Assembly: GCF_042477335.2 (NCBI RefSeq)
Contig: NC_091246.1
Span: 106,917,001-106,981,000, forward strand
Direction of reading: 5' to 3'
DNA: 64,000 bases
DNA from: Ovis canadensis
Taxonomy: Eukaryota; Chordata; Mammalia; Artiodactyla; Bovidae
In this document: positions 36,263-49,200 of the stretch, one piece after another
Layout: every line of letters starts with the position of its first letter
Numbering within the stretch: position 1 is the first letter of the stretch
Made by a program: the position numbers and the translations under genes
Notes under the pieces: model-generated
Database searches by the model: none
What the model saw: the letters and a program-made list of their open reading frames with translations, nothing else
Told to the model about the DNA's origin: nothing

Positions 36263-37199
36263 CACATGGCTCAGAAAGGGAAAGTATTGTTACCCACTAG
36301 GAAATTTGGGTAAATCCCCCAAAGAAAGTTAAGCGTGAGAGCAGACAGCAAATGTGTCTACAATCCCCACCACCATTAAGTAGATTATTCCACATTAATA
36401 ATTACTTATTCACTTTTCAGAGAAAACAAACAAAATGAAAAGACAAACAAAAAACAACAACAAAAACCCCAACCAATTTTATGGTCTTTAATTCCAAAAC
36501 CAAAATGAACAATGTCATGGTTTTGACTTGAAGATAGGCCCCAGTTGATGAATCCATGCACAAAGGTTGCCTTTTGATATCACTGGGAGAACAGAGGAAA
36601 CAGGGCCAGTCCCAGGACATAGCAGAGACCATCTTTAAGTAGTTCAAAGAAAAAGGGCTGTAGTTGAGTCTTTTAGAACTTTGTAAAACCACTGCCAGAA
36701 AACTGATTGCTACTATGAAGCAACTAAATCACTGAGGTAGACATTATACTAAATTGGTATCAACCAGTATAAAGGAGCCCAGTCAACAAATCAAAATATT
36801 TATCTGAAGTGATCTGTTGGATGTTATTTATCCTGCTGGACCCACTGGAGACAGGGCGCTTTAAAGTGACTCCATGGGACTGCTGTCAAAGCTGTCAGGT
36901 GATTATCACCTATCCAAGGCAGAAACACCCTTTCTTCCTTATCCAGTCAGTGTCTCTCTCTTCTGTCCCCTCTTCATCTCCAATGCTCTTTCTTTACCTT
37001 CAGCCTCGTTTCTCTCCTGGACCCTGTAAGCATTCTCTAACTAGTCCCCCAGCCTCCAGCTTTGCCCTCTCCTTGTTCCTCCTCAAACACTACCAGGGAC
37101 ATCTTCCTAAAATAATATTCTAGTCCTCGTGGCTTCCCATTGTTTCTCAAGATAAAGCTCCTTAGGATAATATATAAGATTCTACCTCTTCAGCCTCAG
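36263..37199. other. Unassigned DNA; possible old LINE/L2-like stretch near 37,120-37,190
   Basis: 'gcttcccattgtttctcaag' with 'ataaagctcctta' is reminiscent of L2 3' ends. The rest is not recognised. Confidence 0.3.
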
Positions 37200-37680
37200 T
37201 TGTCACCAGTGGTTACTATTTTTGTTGGCAATTTGATGAAATGTTACTATAAATACTATGAATATCCTTATAAATTCTGTCAATACTTATGAGGGAATTT
37301 ATCTGAGGTATATGCTGCGGGGCAGCATTGCTACTTCATAGGACACGCACATCTTACAAGTTTTTTGCCAAACTGTCTGCAAAGTCATTGTACTGACTAC
37401 ACTTCAATCAGATATTTAAGACTTGGTTGACCACACCCTTAATAAAACTTAGTAATGACAAAATTTTGCACATTGACTGTATTTTTTTATTGTATATTGC
37501 TCATTCAGGATGTCTTTTCTCAGTAACTCATCTTTTGTATTCTATTGGAATATTTATTTAGGGATGTTCCTTTTAGATGCTGAATACTAACTTGTTGGTT
37601 ATTCCTACTAAAAAAAATTCTGCTTTGTCATCTCACATCTTATTTTGATAGACTGAAATATTTTTAAGGGATTCTCAAAT
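37200..37680 (-). mobile_element. Old L1 3' region, reverse orientation
   Basis: 'tttgccaaactgtctgcaaa' and 'tgtactgactacacttcaat' fit the reversed ORF2/3' UTR of an old L1. Diverged. Confidence 0.5.
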
Positions 37681-37734
37681 TTGTATTTCAGTGGTAAAAA
37701 TCACATTTGTAAGAATAAAATTTACAAATGGAGA

Positions 37735-38900
37735 CAGAGGCATCAGCTGGGAGTCATGGGGGACGAGTGCTCAGATTTCCTGGGGCTCCTCTCACGGTTT
37801 CTGTGCTTCCTACCAAAGTCTTCCAGGAACTTCTGGAACCTCCACGGGTTCCATAGTGCCCAGTTTGAGAACCAGTACCCTAGGGCAAACTTCCCTTCAC
37901 AGGAGAAGAAACCAAGCTCAGAGGTTGAGCTATCTGCCCCAAGAACTCTGATGGTGGCTTCCTCCACCACAGCTATCAGGAAGGAAAGGCTGGGGAAATA
38001 TGCCTGCACAGTGGCCTTGGTCTCAGAGGATCGCCCTCCTTCTCCAGCACGGTCACTCCTGTAGTTTGGCTTCCAGGTGTGTGCAACCTGAGGGCTTCAG
38101 GCAGTGCTGCTCCAGAGTGACCCTGCACCCATGGACTCTGTGTGGCCAGCTCACCTCTGCAATCTCAATCAGCTCCACTGTAGACATTTTATGTGACATT
38201 AAAGAAGAAATGTGAGTGCTGGAACCACTGTCTTCGCACACTCTGTTGGGGAAGATCAGAGCTCACAGAGTGGGTGAGGTGGAGAAGGAGAAAGTAGAAA
38301 ATACAGATGTGCAAAGATCTGGCCATTCTCCATGACCCACCGTCAGGTCTCTTGCCATTGAGGTGGAAGGGGCGCTCCAGGTTGCAGGTGCATCTCCAGT
38401 TGGTATGAAGCAGCTGAACAAGCCCTCTGGAGATGGACACTGGGCTTGACAGTCAAGCCAGAGCCACCAGCACTAACTCATGCCTCTGTGAACTCATCCT
38501 GTGTTTCATCCATATGAACATCTATATCATCTTGAGAGGCACAAAGGGTATTGGTTTTGGAACTGTTAAGGCCCTTTAACATTGACAGCATTTCCACAGA
38601 CAGGTCCAGACAGTTGCCCCTCAACATACATACCTGGGCTTTGTGGACAGACATCCTGTGGGATGGCAGGGAGTGGAGAGATGGGATAGCAGGGCAGTCA
38701 TGAGCCCCAACCACCTCTCCTGCACACACACCATGGCTGCCCGCACTGGCCCAAGCCCCAGTGCCCGATTCTCATTCCCTCCAGACTGGAATGCCTGCAG
38801 AGCTGTCTCCTCCTTCTCAGTGAGATTTCTGGGCTCTGCCATGTCTATGGTTCTCTTTACCCATCACATCGTTTCCTGTTTTGGCTAGTTTAAGCCACGC
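37735..38900. other. GC-richer unrecognised block (possible old pseudogene)
   Basis: About 1.2 kb with higher GC than its neighbours and no transposon I recognise. Long frames exist on both strands: minus 38842-38621 (begins MAEPRNLTEKEETALQAF), minus 38729-38478 (ends DDIDVHMDETQDEFTEA), plus 37681-38064. On the minus strand a pyrimidine-rich tract plus CAG precedes GATGTCTGTCC near 38,663, and GTATGT follows about 22 nt later, so splice-like signals occur. I cannot name a parent gene. A decayed pseudogene, a lineage-specific exon or chance are all open. Confidence 0.25.
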
Positions 38901-39318
38901 CATTTGTGCAGGAGGTGGAGGATGCTGGGGGTGCTCAGCCAAGTACCTTCCAGCCAACACATCTGCAGGGAGGGCTACCTTCTGCATGAACAACCAACCC
39001 TCCAGGAAGTCACCATCTTTCTAGTTAGTAATTCAACTCCCATATGTCAATTTTATGTTTTCTTTTATGACCTGTGCAATTTGAGTTAAGAACTATTTCC
39101 ACAAAGATCATCTTTTCCAGTGCTTCCCTAACGTTCATATGCATATTTTTAAATGCAGATTTAGTTTGCACGTGATGCTGGTGCTGCTGCTCACAGACCT
39201 CACTTTCATTTCTATTTCTATATTTATGTCTTTAATCTACCTTTAAATGACTGAATGGTATAAAATGAGGCTCTAATTTAATCTCCCCCACCCCATGACA
39301 GTCAGGCCTTCCTAAAAC
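38901..39318. other. Unassigned unique DNA
   Basis: Nothing recognisable. Confidence 0.3.
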
Positions 39319-39330
39319 TATTCACTGAAT

Positions 39331-39529
39331 GTAGTGTAACACATGCTCAGTCGTGCATGACTCTGAAACCTCATGGACTGTAGCCCTCCAGGCTCCTCTG
39401 TCCATGGGATTCTCCAGGCAAGAATACTGGAATGGGTTGCCATTTCCTTCTCCACAGGATCTTCCCAACCAAGCGATCTAACCCATCTCCTGCATTGGCA
39501 GGCAGATTCTGAGTCACCAGGGAAGCCCG
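39331..39529 (-). mobile_element. Bov-tA SINE
   Basis: Reverse Bov-tA. Perfect 12-bp target duplication TATTCACTGAAT at 39319-39330 and 39530-39541. Confidence 0.94.
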
Positions 39530-40794
39530 TATTCACTGAATAGTCCATCCTTTTCCCACTAGTCAGTAATGCAGTTCATCATAATCGTTATTCTGTGTTG
39601 AGTCTGGTAGGAAGCTCTGTACTCTGCTTATTGCAATAGCCTATTTTTCTGCCCTGCAATACCATAACTACTTAGCAATCATAGTTACTGTTATAATTAC
39701 AACAGTTTTATAATAATTTCAAATACCTTTTAGGAAACCTCTTTAAAAAATAAATAAATGTTTAAAGCCAAAATAATGACAATGTTTTGTGGAATTAAAA
39801 CATGTAGAAGTAAAATGCCTAACAAAAAAGGCATGAGGGGTGAATGTACATGTAGTTATAATATTCATATACTATACTTGAAGTGGTATAATATTACTTG
39901 AAAGTAGCCTGTGGTAAGTTAAAGATGTATCCTACAAACCTGTAGCAACTACACACATAAATATAAAGTATAATTAGTAAGTCAAGAGATAAAATAGAAA
40001 TATTAAAAAGTACTCAACTAATGCAAAATAATGCATAAAAAGAGGTTAAGAAAAGAATTAAGAACAAATGGGAAATAAGAAAACAAATAAGGTGGTATAT
40101 TTAAACCTAACCATGTCCATAATCAAGTTAAATGTAAATGATCTAAACACTCCAGAGATTTACAGACTGCATGAAAGAGCAAGGACAGAGTATATATTCT
40201 CTTCAGGAAAACCACTTCAAATACATTAAAAGTAAAAAGATGGGGAGTAACACCATAATACTTTCTAAAAGAAAGTTGGAGTGGATATATTAAATCAGAC
40301 AAAGTAGATTTCCAGATGAGAGAATATTACTCAAGATAAAGAGGGCCATTTCATAGTGATAAAGAAATAAATTTATCATGAAGAAATAACAGCCCAAAGT
40401 GTTTATGAATCTATATAACAACAGATTCAAAATACAGGACAGAACTGAAAGAAATGAGAATTTTTTGCAGCCTTCAACTACAGTTATAATTGAGATTTCA
40501 ACACTCCTGTTCCAACAACTAATAAATTGATCAACTGAATGTCATTAAAATTTAAAACTTCTGCTCTTTAAAAGTACCTAGTTAAGGGAAATGAATTTGA
40601 GAAGTCAGAGAGTAGGAGAAAAATCTTTGCAAAACAGGTATTCAATAAGGGACTCCTACAACTCAGTAGGAAGACAAACCACTCAATATAAAAATAGGGA
40701 AAAGAAGAAACTTTCACCAAAGAATATACACAGACAGCAAATAAAGACATGATACTCAACATCTTAGAGAAATGCACACTAAAACCACCATGAG

Positions 40795-41123
40795 AGGGAC
40801 TTCCCTGGTGGTTCAGTGCTGGAGAAGCTGTCTGCCAATTCAAGAGGCACGTTCAGTCCCTGACCTGGGAAGATCCCACAGGCCACAGAGCAACCAAGCC
40901 TGTGCGCCACGGCTATTGAGTCTATGCTCTAGAGCCTAGGAGCCGCAGCTACTAAGCTCACTTGCCCTATAGCCCATGCTCTGCAACAAGACAAACCACC
41001 ACAATGAGAAGCCTGCGCACTGCAACGAGAGAGTAGCTCTCACTCGCCACAACTAAGAGAAAAGCCAGAACAGCAATGAAAGTCCAGTACAGCCAAAAAC
41101 AAATAAAATTGTTTAAAAAAAAA
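40795..41123 (+). mobile_element. CHR-2-type SINE, near full length, in L1
   Basis: Head 'ggacttccctggtggttcag' through 'gagcaaccaagcctgtgcgc' to an A-rich end. Target duplication CACCATGAG at 40786-40794 and 41124-41132. Confidence 0.88.
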
Positions 41124-41705
41124 CACCATGAGGTACCATGTTGTCACCTCCTGTTTACTATCACTGGTGAGGAGGAGTGTCCTACCTTAGGGTGACGGAG
41201 ATGATCTCAGGACAGGTGAGATCTCTTAACAGTTTCTAAATTAGGTGTGCTCACCACCTGTAGGAAGAGAATGCTGCAGGCCAAGCGGAGCCATGTGAGG
41301 GTTGCGCTTGGAAACTGACTAGCCGGGGTCACACACCCACCAAAGGACTGACAAAACCAAGTGTTGGTGAGGATGTAGAGCAAGTGGAACTCTCAGACTG
41401 CTGGTGGGAAAAGTAACGGCACAGCCACTTTGGAAAACAGTGTAGCAGTTTCTCATAAAAGTTAAACATAACCTATCACATGACCCAGCCATTCCATTGC
41501 TAGGTATTTACCCAAGAGAAGCAAAAGTGTATTTTTAAATAGACTTGCATCCTAATGTCCACAGCAGCTTTCTTCATAACATTCCCAAACCAGAAATAAC
41601 CCAATGTCCATCAACTGATAAGTCATCTAGAAACTGTGGTATTTCCACACAATGAAATATGGCTCAGTGATATAAGGGAAAGAACTTGCCCTTATACAAC
41701 ATGTT

Positions 41706-41970
41706 GCTCCTGCTGCTGCTAAGTTGCTTCAGTCGTGTCCGACTCTGTGTGACCCCAAAGACGGCAGTCCACCAGCAGCCTGGTGGCTCCCCCGTCCCTG
41801 GGATTCTCCAGGCAAGAACACTGGAGTGGGTTGCCATTTCCTTCTCCAGTGCATGAAAGTGAAAAGTGAAAGTGAAGTCATTCAGTTGTGTCAGACTCTT
41901 CACAACCCCATGGACTGCAGCCCACCAGGCCCCTCCGCCCATGGGATTTTCCAGGCAAGAGTACATGAGT
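41706..41970 (-). mobile_element. Bov-A2 SINE in L1
   Basis: TGCTGCTGCTAAGTTGCTTC start, two Bov-A units; the first has a small 'ccagcagcctggtgg' expansion. Confidence 0.9.
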
Positions 41971-42195
41971 GAACCTCAAAAGGAAAATACTGTATAATTA
42001 CATTTATGTGAAATTTTAGAAATGGCAATATTAAAATGACTGAATGCAAACCAATGGTTGTTAAGACAAGGGTGGAGGTGGAGGACTAGGTACAGAGCAG
42101 CATGTTCTAGATCTTGATTAGGAAAGTAATCGCATGAACATAAAAACTCACTGAATTCTGTTAACTGGTGAATTAATTTAAAACATTTGTATGTA

Positions 42196-42458
42196 ATTAA
42201 AAAAATTTTAATTTTTGGCTGTGCTGGGTCTTCTTTGCTGAGCACGGGCTTTCTCTAGTTTCAACGCATGGGCTTTTCATTGCAACGGCTTCTCACTGCA
42301 GCAGCGGCTTCTTTATTGCAGAGAATGGCCTCCAGGGCATAAGCTTCAGTAGTTGTGGTACTCCGACTTAGCCGCCCTGAACTTCCAGACCAGGAATGGA
42401 ACCCTTGTCCCCTGCATTGGCAGGCGGATTCTCAACCACTGGACCACCAAGGAAGTTT
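42196..42458 (-). mobile_element. CHR-2-type SINE
   Basis: 'ttggctgtgctgggtcttc' through 'aaccactggaccaccaagg'. Confidence 0.87.
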
Positions 42459-43130
42459 TATTATATGTAAATTATTCCACAATCAGGCTGATGAGAAAAC
42501 AAGAAGGAAAAACCCTCAAGGCCTTAGGTTCCTACTGTCAACAAACTACCCCAAGTCAGCTGCAAGCCCTCTGAATTTTTGCTTCCTCTTCTTTAGGTCC
42601 GTAAGAATTTCTTTCAATTTCTTGTGATAAATATATAGTGCATTTCCTCCAGAATGTTTGATGGTTTCTTGCAGGAGTTTAAAAAATTCTTTTAATATCT
42701 TGTCATATTGCTGCAAGCAGAAATCTCACTTTTTTTTTTTTTTCCGGTAAAAATTCTCTGGCTTTTAGTGCTTTAAATTAGACCTACCTAGTTTTGTGCA
42801 CGCTTTTAAAATTATGGTAGTTTCTAAAAATTGCTCACCGTTTTTATTGGGAGAAACTTACTGCATTAAGGCTCAGAAATATTCATGCTTTAAGTATGGG
42901 AAATTATGTTAAAAATAATCAACTTATAAATTCATGCTACATATTATTTTCCACATTTAAATACATTACCAGATATAGCAAGATGATATAACTTCTAAAT
43001 GGCTGATGTTAAATTGAAATTAAGATGTCAGATTCAGAAATCAGTAATTATGACACCCTCCTTTATCTTCATACCCATCCATAATATATAACTCAAATTA
43101 TTTATGCATCTGGGATACTTATTGAATAAA
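42459..43130. other. AT-rich unassigned DNA
   Basis: Nothing recognisable; T13 tract near 42,731. Confidence 0.3.
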
Positions 43131-43460
43131 TGCTTTTTTTTTGGCTATACTGGGTCTATGTTGCTGCCATGGGCTCTTCTCTAGTTGAGGTAAGCAGAGG
43201 CTACTGTCTAGCTGTGGTGTGACAGCTTCTAATTGTAGTGGCTTATTGCAGAGGACAGGCTCTAGGTGCTCAGACTTCAGTAGTTGAGGCATGTGATTTC
43301 AGCAGTTGTGGCTGCCAGGTTCGAGAGCCTATAGGCTCAGCAGCTGTGGTGTACAGGCTTTAGTTGCTCCGCAGCATGTGGGATCCTCCCATCAGGGATC
43401 GAAGCCATGTCTCCTGCAATGGCAGGTGGATTCTTTACCACTGAGCCATCAGGGGAATCC
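43131..43460 (-). mobile_element. CHR-2-type SINE, near full length
   Basis: 'ggctatactgggtctatgttg' through 'tagttgctccgcagcatgtg' to 'ccactgagccatcagggg'. Confidence 0.87.
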
Positions 43461-44661
43461 AAGTGCTCTATCCTTAATCTTAAAATGTTGAGTTGAATAT
43501 TTCATATTAAAATTTTTTTTAATCAAATAATTTTTGTGATTTGTGAACTTTAGAGACAAATAAGACATTCATACTACTACAAGTATTAGATATAAAAACC
43601 ATAATCAAATGAGTATGGATTGTGAAAGATCCCCTCCCATCCCAATAAATCTGCATGTTCTCTGTGTCACTACTGCTGTCTTTTATCACTCTGAGTGAGT
43701 AGGGTAAGAAACCTGACATTTTCACTAGATGACCTTGGGAATTGTTAAAAAGTAAAAATTAAACCTATAATGTTATTGGATCTCAGAAAGTGTTGTAGTT
43801 TGTAAAATTGACAAGCTTCATTTACTTTTTAATGCCTCCCCAAGTGCCTGTCAACGATGTAAAGCTGTAGGAATGAGTAGCATGAAATGCAGCCTCCAAA
43901 GTCTTGAAGTTTTATTTTTCAGGGAATGTATTACATGTTAAAACACGACATTACAAAGTGTTAGAGTGAAACAAACAAACAAATGTAGAGCCATTTTTTC
44001 CAACTTAATATTCCTATATGCCTATATGCCTATAATTTTCATAGAGTTGACATTACTTCTTACTTCACCTTATGAATTCTCAGTGTTTCTATCTGATCTC
44101 TATCCAGATGTATTCAGAGCACAGCATAGGTAGGGCCACACCAGGTGCTGATACCTTTGTGAGCAGTATAATAAATACCTTTCATCCCACTTAGGGGAAA
44201 ATTAAGGGGATGGAGTTCGTGAAAATTCTAGTTAACTGCAGGTTTAATTATGTAGCTCCAAATAATCTCACCAGGAGTCCCCTTCCTTACTTTCTTAAGA
44301 ACTTCAAGTGGCTGGTTTATGGTTTCAAGCTACTCACCAAATCACCTAAGAGGAAAAAGTTTTCTACCATTTCCAGGAGAGTTAAAAGAATAATAAATAA
44401 CTTCAATGAAGTCAAATTTGCTTTCTTTTCCCCAAAAAATTACATTGTCAAAGTAGTAAGATTCTTTGTAAGTGTAAATGCAAGGTGTTCTTATGAGTTG
44501 TTTTCATTAATTCCTGTGTAAGTTTGTTAGATAAAAGTATGAAAAAATTTAGATTCCAAATTCTACTAGACAATATGACATCTTTTATTATATTTTCAAT
44601 AGAAATTTATATTTGGCACACTTAATGTATATCAGGAAATTTAAAATGTTTAAAATCTTTT
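43461..44661. other. About 1.2 kb unassigned DNA
   Basis: The 103-codon plus-strand frame at 44,210-44,521 is unsupported (see rejected). Nothing else recognised. Confidence 0.3.
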
Positions 44662-44670
44662 AATTGGTAT

Positions 44671-44880
44671 TCATGGCTTCCCTGGTGGCTCAGTGGTAAA
44701 GAATATACCTGCCAATGCAGGAGACGCATGTTCTATCCCTCTGTCAGGAAGATCCCCTGGAGAAGGAAATGGCAACCCACTACAATATTCTTGCCTGGGA
44801 ATTCCATGGACAGAGGAGCTTGGCGAGCTACAGTCCATGAGGTCACAGAGTGGACACAACTTAAGAGCCTAAACAATAAC
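44671..44880 (+). mobile_element. Bov-tA SINE
   Basis: 'ggcttccctggtggctcagt' head. Target duplication AATTGGTAT at 44662-44670 and 44881-44889. Confidence 0.92.
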
Positions 44881-44889
44881 AATTGGTAT

Positions 44890-46054
44890 ATGTGTATACT
44901 ACATAAAGGAGAGAGAGGGGAAAAAGAGACCATGAGAAAAGAAGATAACTTCTCTTTTGTGCAAAAAAGATTCCAAAACATTTCTTTTTAAAACTTGAAT
45001 CTGATTTTTCAAAGGGAAAATAAGATCCTATATTTTACAGGAAACCACATATCTTAATAAAAGATAAAATACCAGCATATAAACCACAAGGTGGTGCTAC
45101 AATTCCATGCCTACAGATACTAAATTTTTAGAAGTTTCATTGATAAAGGTGGTTTTTCATAATCTCTTGGTTTATAACTTTTTGCAAATGAAAGAAATAA
45201 AGCTAAATGAATTCATTAATTCTAGAAATATTTACTGAAGCTACTAAACTCAAAGTTGTATGCTAACTTCAAAAGTTCATAATTTTTAAGTATGATGACT
45301 CCACATGTCCCTGTATTAGAATAATTAAAATATTTTTTAGGTTACTTATACTTAGAATTTTAACTTACTATTAATGTTTCACATGTGGCAAATATCAAAT
45401 TACATTATATAAACATATGAGTAAATAAAATAATTCATCTAGTTATTTAAAATGAATTCCACTTTTCTCTAAGTTCATCTAAGATTATTTTCTCTCTCAA
45501 AAAGAATATAACTTCCCATCATTTAAAAAAACAAACAAACAAAAATACTCATTGTGTATCTTGTAATACTGAACGGCCACCATCTGTGTCTGAGCTGCTG
45601 GTCTTAAAATGTGTTACAGAATAGAGTACTAAAACACTCAACACATTTTTCACAACTGTCCAACTTGCTGCCAAACACAAAAGGAGAATCATGCCGTGAC
45701 TTCCTCAACATTAATTGAAAATGTGTTGCTGCCTTTTGACTGCGCATGAAACAGTTGTATATTTTAAACTTCAATGAGTATTTTCAAATTTTCATTACAA
45801 CATATTCATTAGTACAGATGGCAAGATGGTAGGTATGAGAGCCTCCTAGGGACAACATGCAAGTCCCAGGTGGAGCGTTTCCAACAGGATGTAAACCATG
45901 GTCCTCAAGCCTGTACTTTAAAAAACATATTATTCACCACACTGCCAACAAATGTCGACACAAAAATATAGTGCTGGAATGACTTCACGCTCTAAAAGAA
46001 GTGTACTGGCACCTTAGCTGTCCTAATAGCAAAACAGTAAAGCAGTATAATCAA
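44890..46054. other. AT-rich DNA just downstream of CEP44
   Basis: No repeat recognised. It could include an extended CEP44 3' UTR if the 46,075 signal is skipped. Confidence 0.3.
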
Positions 46055-46074
46055 AGCACAAAAATATTTAAGTA

Positions 46075-46080
46075 TTTATT
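46075..46080 (-). terminator. CEP44: Candidate CEP44 polyadenylation signal AATAAA
   Basis: Minus-strand AATAAA about 150 nt past the stop codon, followed by a T/G-containing stretch where cleavage could occur near 46,055. It is the first canonical hexamer after the stop. Longer 3' ends using later signals cannot be excluded. Confidence 0.55.
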
Positions 46081-46231
46081 CAATATGGAACCAAAAAGCA
46101 AATATACCAAATGGAATTCAAATTCTAATAAGAACATTCCAGTGTATTGAAATTGCATAGAGAACTCTTTAAAATATACAACATGTACAGTAGCCAAAGT
46201 CCTAGAGAAGTTCATGCAGACAATTCTATAA

Positions 46232-46274
46232 TTAGTGATTTGGACATTTCAGTAACTCTGCAGTTTCTTCAAAC
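46232..46274 (-). CDS. CEP44: CEP44 coding exon 10 (residues 372-385 and stop)
   Basis: The acceptor ATTTCAG precedes 46274. The first G completes the split methionine codon, then [13 protein letters not shown] and TAA (46234-46232). I recall human CEP44 ending two residues later (YL). Confidence 0.92.
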
Positions 46275-49200
46275 CTGAAATATAATAAATAAATAATATA
46301 TTAAGTAAATAACTAATCCATAGTGAGGTGTAGGATTTAGGTTGCTGAAATTATGCTTTTGAGCCTTAAATAAACTTCAGTGCCTATTTATAGGTACAAG
46401 TACTGTTAATAAGTATACTGGGGCCAGAAGGGAAAGTAAAATAACTAGAGTCAATTTTAAGTCTTTAAATCATGGAGCATAAGTTATTTCAGCACATTTC
46501 AAATTTCAAAAAAATATATATATAGTTTTTTAAAGTAGTAGGCTGCATGATAACCTTACATAATTTCATATTTTATTTCAACTTCTCTCTAAAAAATACA
46601 CATAATTTATATTAGATCAAAGTATCATATTCAGTATTATCATACCAACAACTTTCTGAAAAAGACTAGCAACACTTTAACAATACTTATATGCCCCCAC
46701 ACCATTCATCTACATACATAAAATTTAACAGTTTGACAAACTAGTTATCAAAAATAGATAATTTCTTGATTAACTATTAATATCAACCAAAAATATCATC
46801 ACACTCTTTAATCTGCAATTAATTTCATTAACAATGTTTTACATCGCTTGTTGGAAACAAAAACAGTGACTCATCTCACAAACACATAACTGTAGATGGA
46901 TTTATTATTCACTGGAGTCTTGAAGGAAATTCCACACCTGATTGAGAGACCTTCAAGGTTTGAAACACACATGTACGTTCTTTATATACTGTAATCCAAC
47001 ACAATTCCCTGTAGAGAAATGAATCTCTGTTGCCCTTTTCTGGTTACTTACATTTTTTTCATCCTTTCCATTTTCTGCATTGTTGTTTCCTTTAATTTAA
47101 AAAGCAACAAATTTAGGCGATTTCTCAAAGTAAACCATAATCCAAGATGGACCGTGAACATATAAAACACAGTCTAAAACACTGCACTAAGTACTGTTTA
47201 TTTATCACAAAGAATTTTTATGAGATTGAGATTTATAGTTTCACTATTTGTCTTGCCAATGGCATCTACAACTAAATCTAATGCTTACTTTTTCTGGCAT
47301 TACAAAGGAAATCATGTAAGTGGTTGCCAGATTCTTCTTACCTCTGAGATCTCTTTCAAACCACAGTAATTAACAGTTGAGGTTCTGGGAGTTGAATTTG
47401 ATGACACCGTACTATAACCAAAGGATAAAGGAATATTTGCATGCCTTTCCTCTTTGCTTTTTCTATCTGTGGAGAAATTAATTTTTAGATTAACTTTTCC
47501 TTTCATGGGAGAGTCAAATATCTAAAATTTTATGTATAGAGGGAAGGAAAATAAACATCTCAATATAAAATGGCTACTGGTATAGGTCTAGATGAGTCTT
47601 TAATATTCTTTTAGGATAATGACCTGCACATGAAGATCTAGATGTTAAAAACTGGCCAATAAAAATCAAGAAAAGTAATATTATCTTTATCATGATAGCA
47701 ATCAACTGAATATACAAGTTAATGTATTTTTAAATATAGGCTACCGACCCATGAATTTTCTTTTCTTAAAATAGTGGCAATTATTACTAAAACTGACTGT
47801 ATATACTTCCTAAAAATCAAGAAACATTCTACCCTTAGTTGATATGTATGGAAAAAATTGCTTAAAATTCAGGGTTCACAGATTCATTTCTCTATATAAC
47901 TGAATAACTTTCCTTTTCCAGTATCCTGATATTATTCATTCAGCAAAATGATGGCAAGTCTTTCCTACAACTGAATCAATTATAGAACATCACAGAAAAG
48001 ACAAGTGTCTGTCCAATCAACCCCATAAGCCCTGCATTTTCAGTCATGGTACATATGCAAAAACAAGGGCCCCCCCCAAAAAAAATCAGGTACCCATTTA
48101 AACTATTTTACACAGTTTACCATAAGCCTACACAGACAATCTTTGTATTGTGGAACAGAATATTACCACATGAGAACTTTAGGCTCTCATCAAGCCACAG
48201 TCTCTTGCCTGTTGGCTCCATTCCTCTACTCACTCATCAGCATGAACTTCACAGAAACCACCCCCAACCCAACATGATTCTAAGATCAGATTGGTGAACT
48301 GCTACTCTCAGCATCAAAAGAAGTCAAACCCTCTTCTTCCAGGTAGCATGTATAGGTAAGATATAATGTAGAAACTTCATAAATTTGACTCTTAATTGAT
48401 CAGGGTCAGACTAAAAATTTTTTGAGACAAGTATTCACCTCATTCCTAATCTATAATCCATGTCAGACAGTAGTCTGTCTGCTCATCACTCTGAGTCCTA
48501 GCGCAGGTCTTAAACTTGGTTCTGTGTTTAACTAAGGGGTTAATAGTATGTGCTGCAATATGTTATTTAAAAAGTTTAAGCCCAAACAGGCAACAATGAA
48601 CTTGGCAAAGACAATGTTTGCAAATAGCAGGCATTCAGTATTCTTGCAGGGCATGAAAACTTGATGTCTACCGTAAATATTTACTGGGGACAAAAATACA
48701 GACATTATGTGGACAGACCATAAGATAAAGTTCTTGCTCTCAAGGGTCTTGGAACTGAGCTTAGAAATTTGTTGAGTAATGAATAATAAAGAGAAAAAAA
48801 GCCAACTTTTACCAAATCTGAAACTTGTAGTCTATAATAAATTTAGTGCCAGAAACAGCATCTCTAATAACTGTACCTAATAACCTAAATATTGAAATTG
48901 CTCTCTGTGGAATGAAACTGGCATGTACACTAAGTATGCAGTGCTGAGAAGAAAACGTCAGAGCTAATTTGCCTCAATTCAAACACGTCCGATCATTCAG
49001 TAGCTATGCAGCTTTTGGCAGTTAAATCTCTCTCTTCCTCATCTGTAAAATGTGGATAATAGAGCACTTGTATTGTCCGAGAATTAAATTTTTATTACTA
49101 TAGCTTGATTATGAATTCTCAGTTGGAAAAATATCTCTTCTGCAAATATGATTTACTTATAATGTGAGATAAAATTTAGACCTTTGTCTTTTCAAAAAGT

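Larger units (their letters stand above)
39840..42190 (+). mobile_element. Old L1 ORF2/3' region with nested SINEs
   Basis: 'gacaaagtagatttccagat', 'gcacagccactttggaaaac' and 'aaccagaaataacccaatgtc' are L1 ORF2 landmarks in order. Interrupted by a CHR-2 SINE (40,795-41,123), an unidentified segment (about 41,150-41,335) and a Bov-A2 SINE (41,706-41,970). No open ORF remains. Confidence 0.72.

Noticed and set aside
44210..44521. 103-codon plus-strand open frame, basic and phenylalanine-rich
   Set aside because: AT-rich composition explains it; no known domain, no signal peptide, no splice or promoter context.
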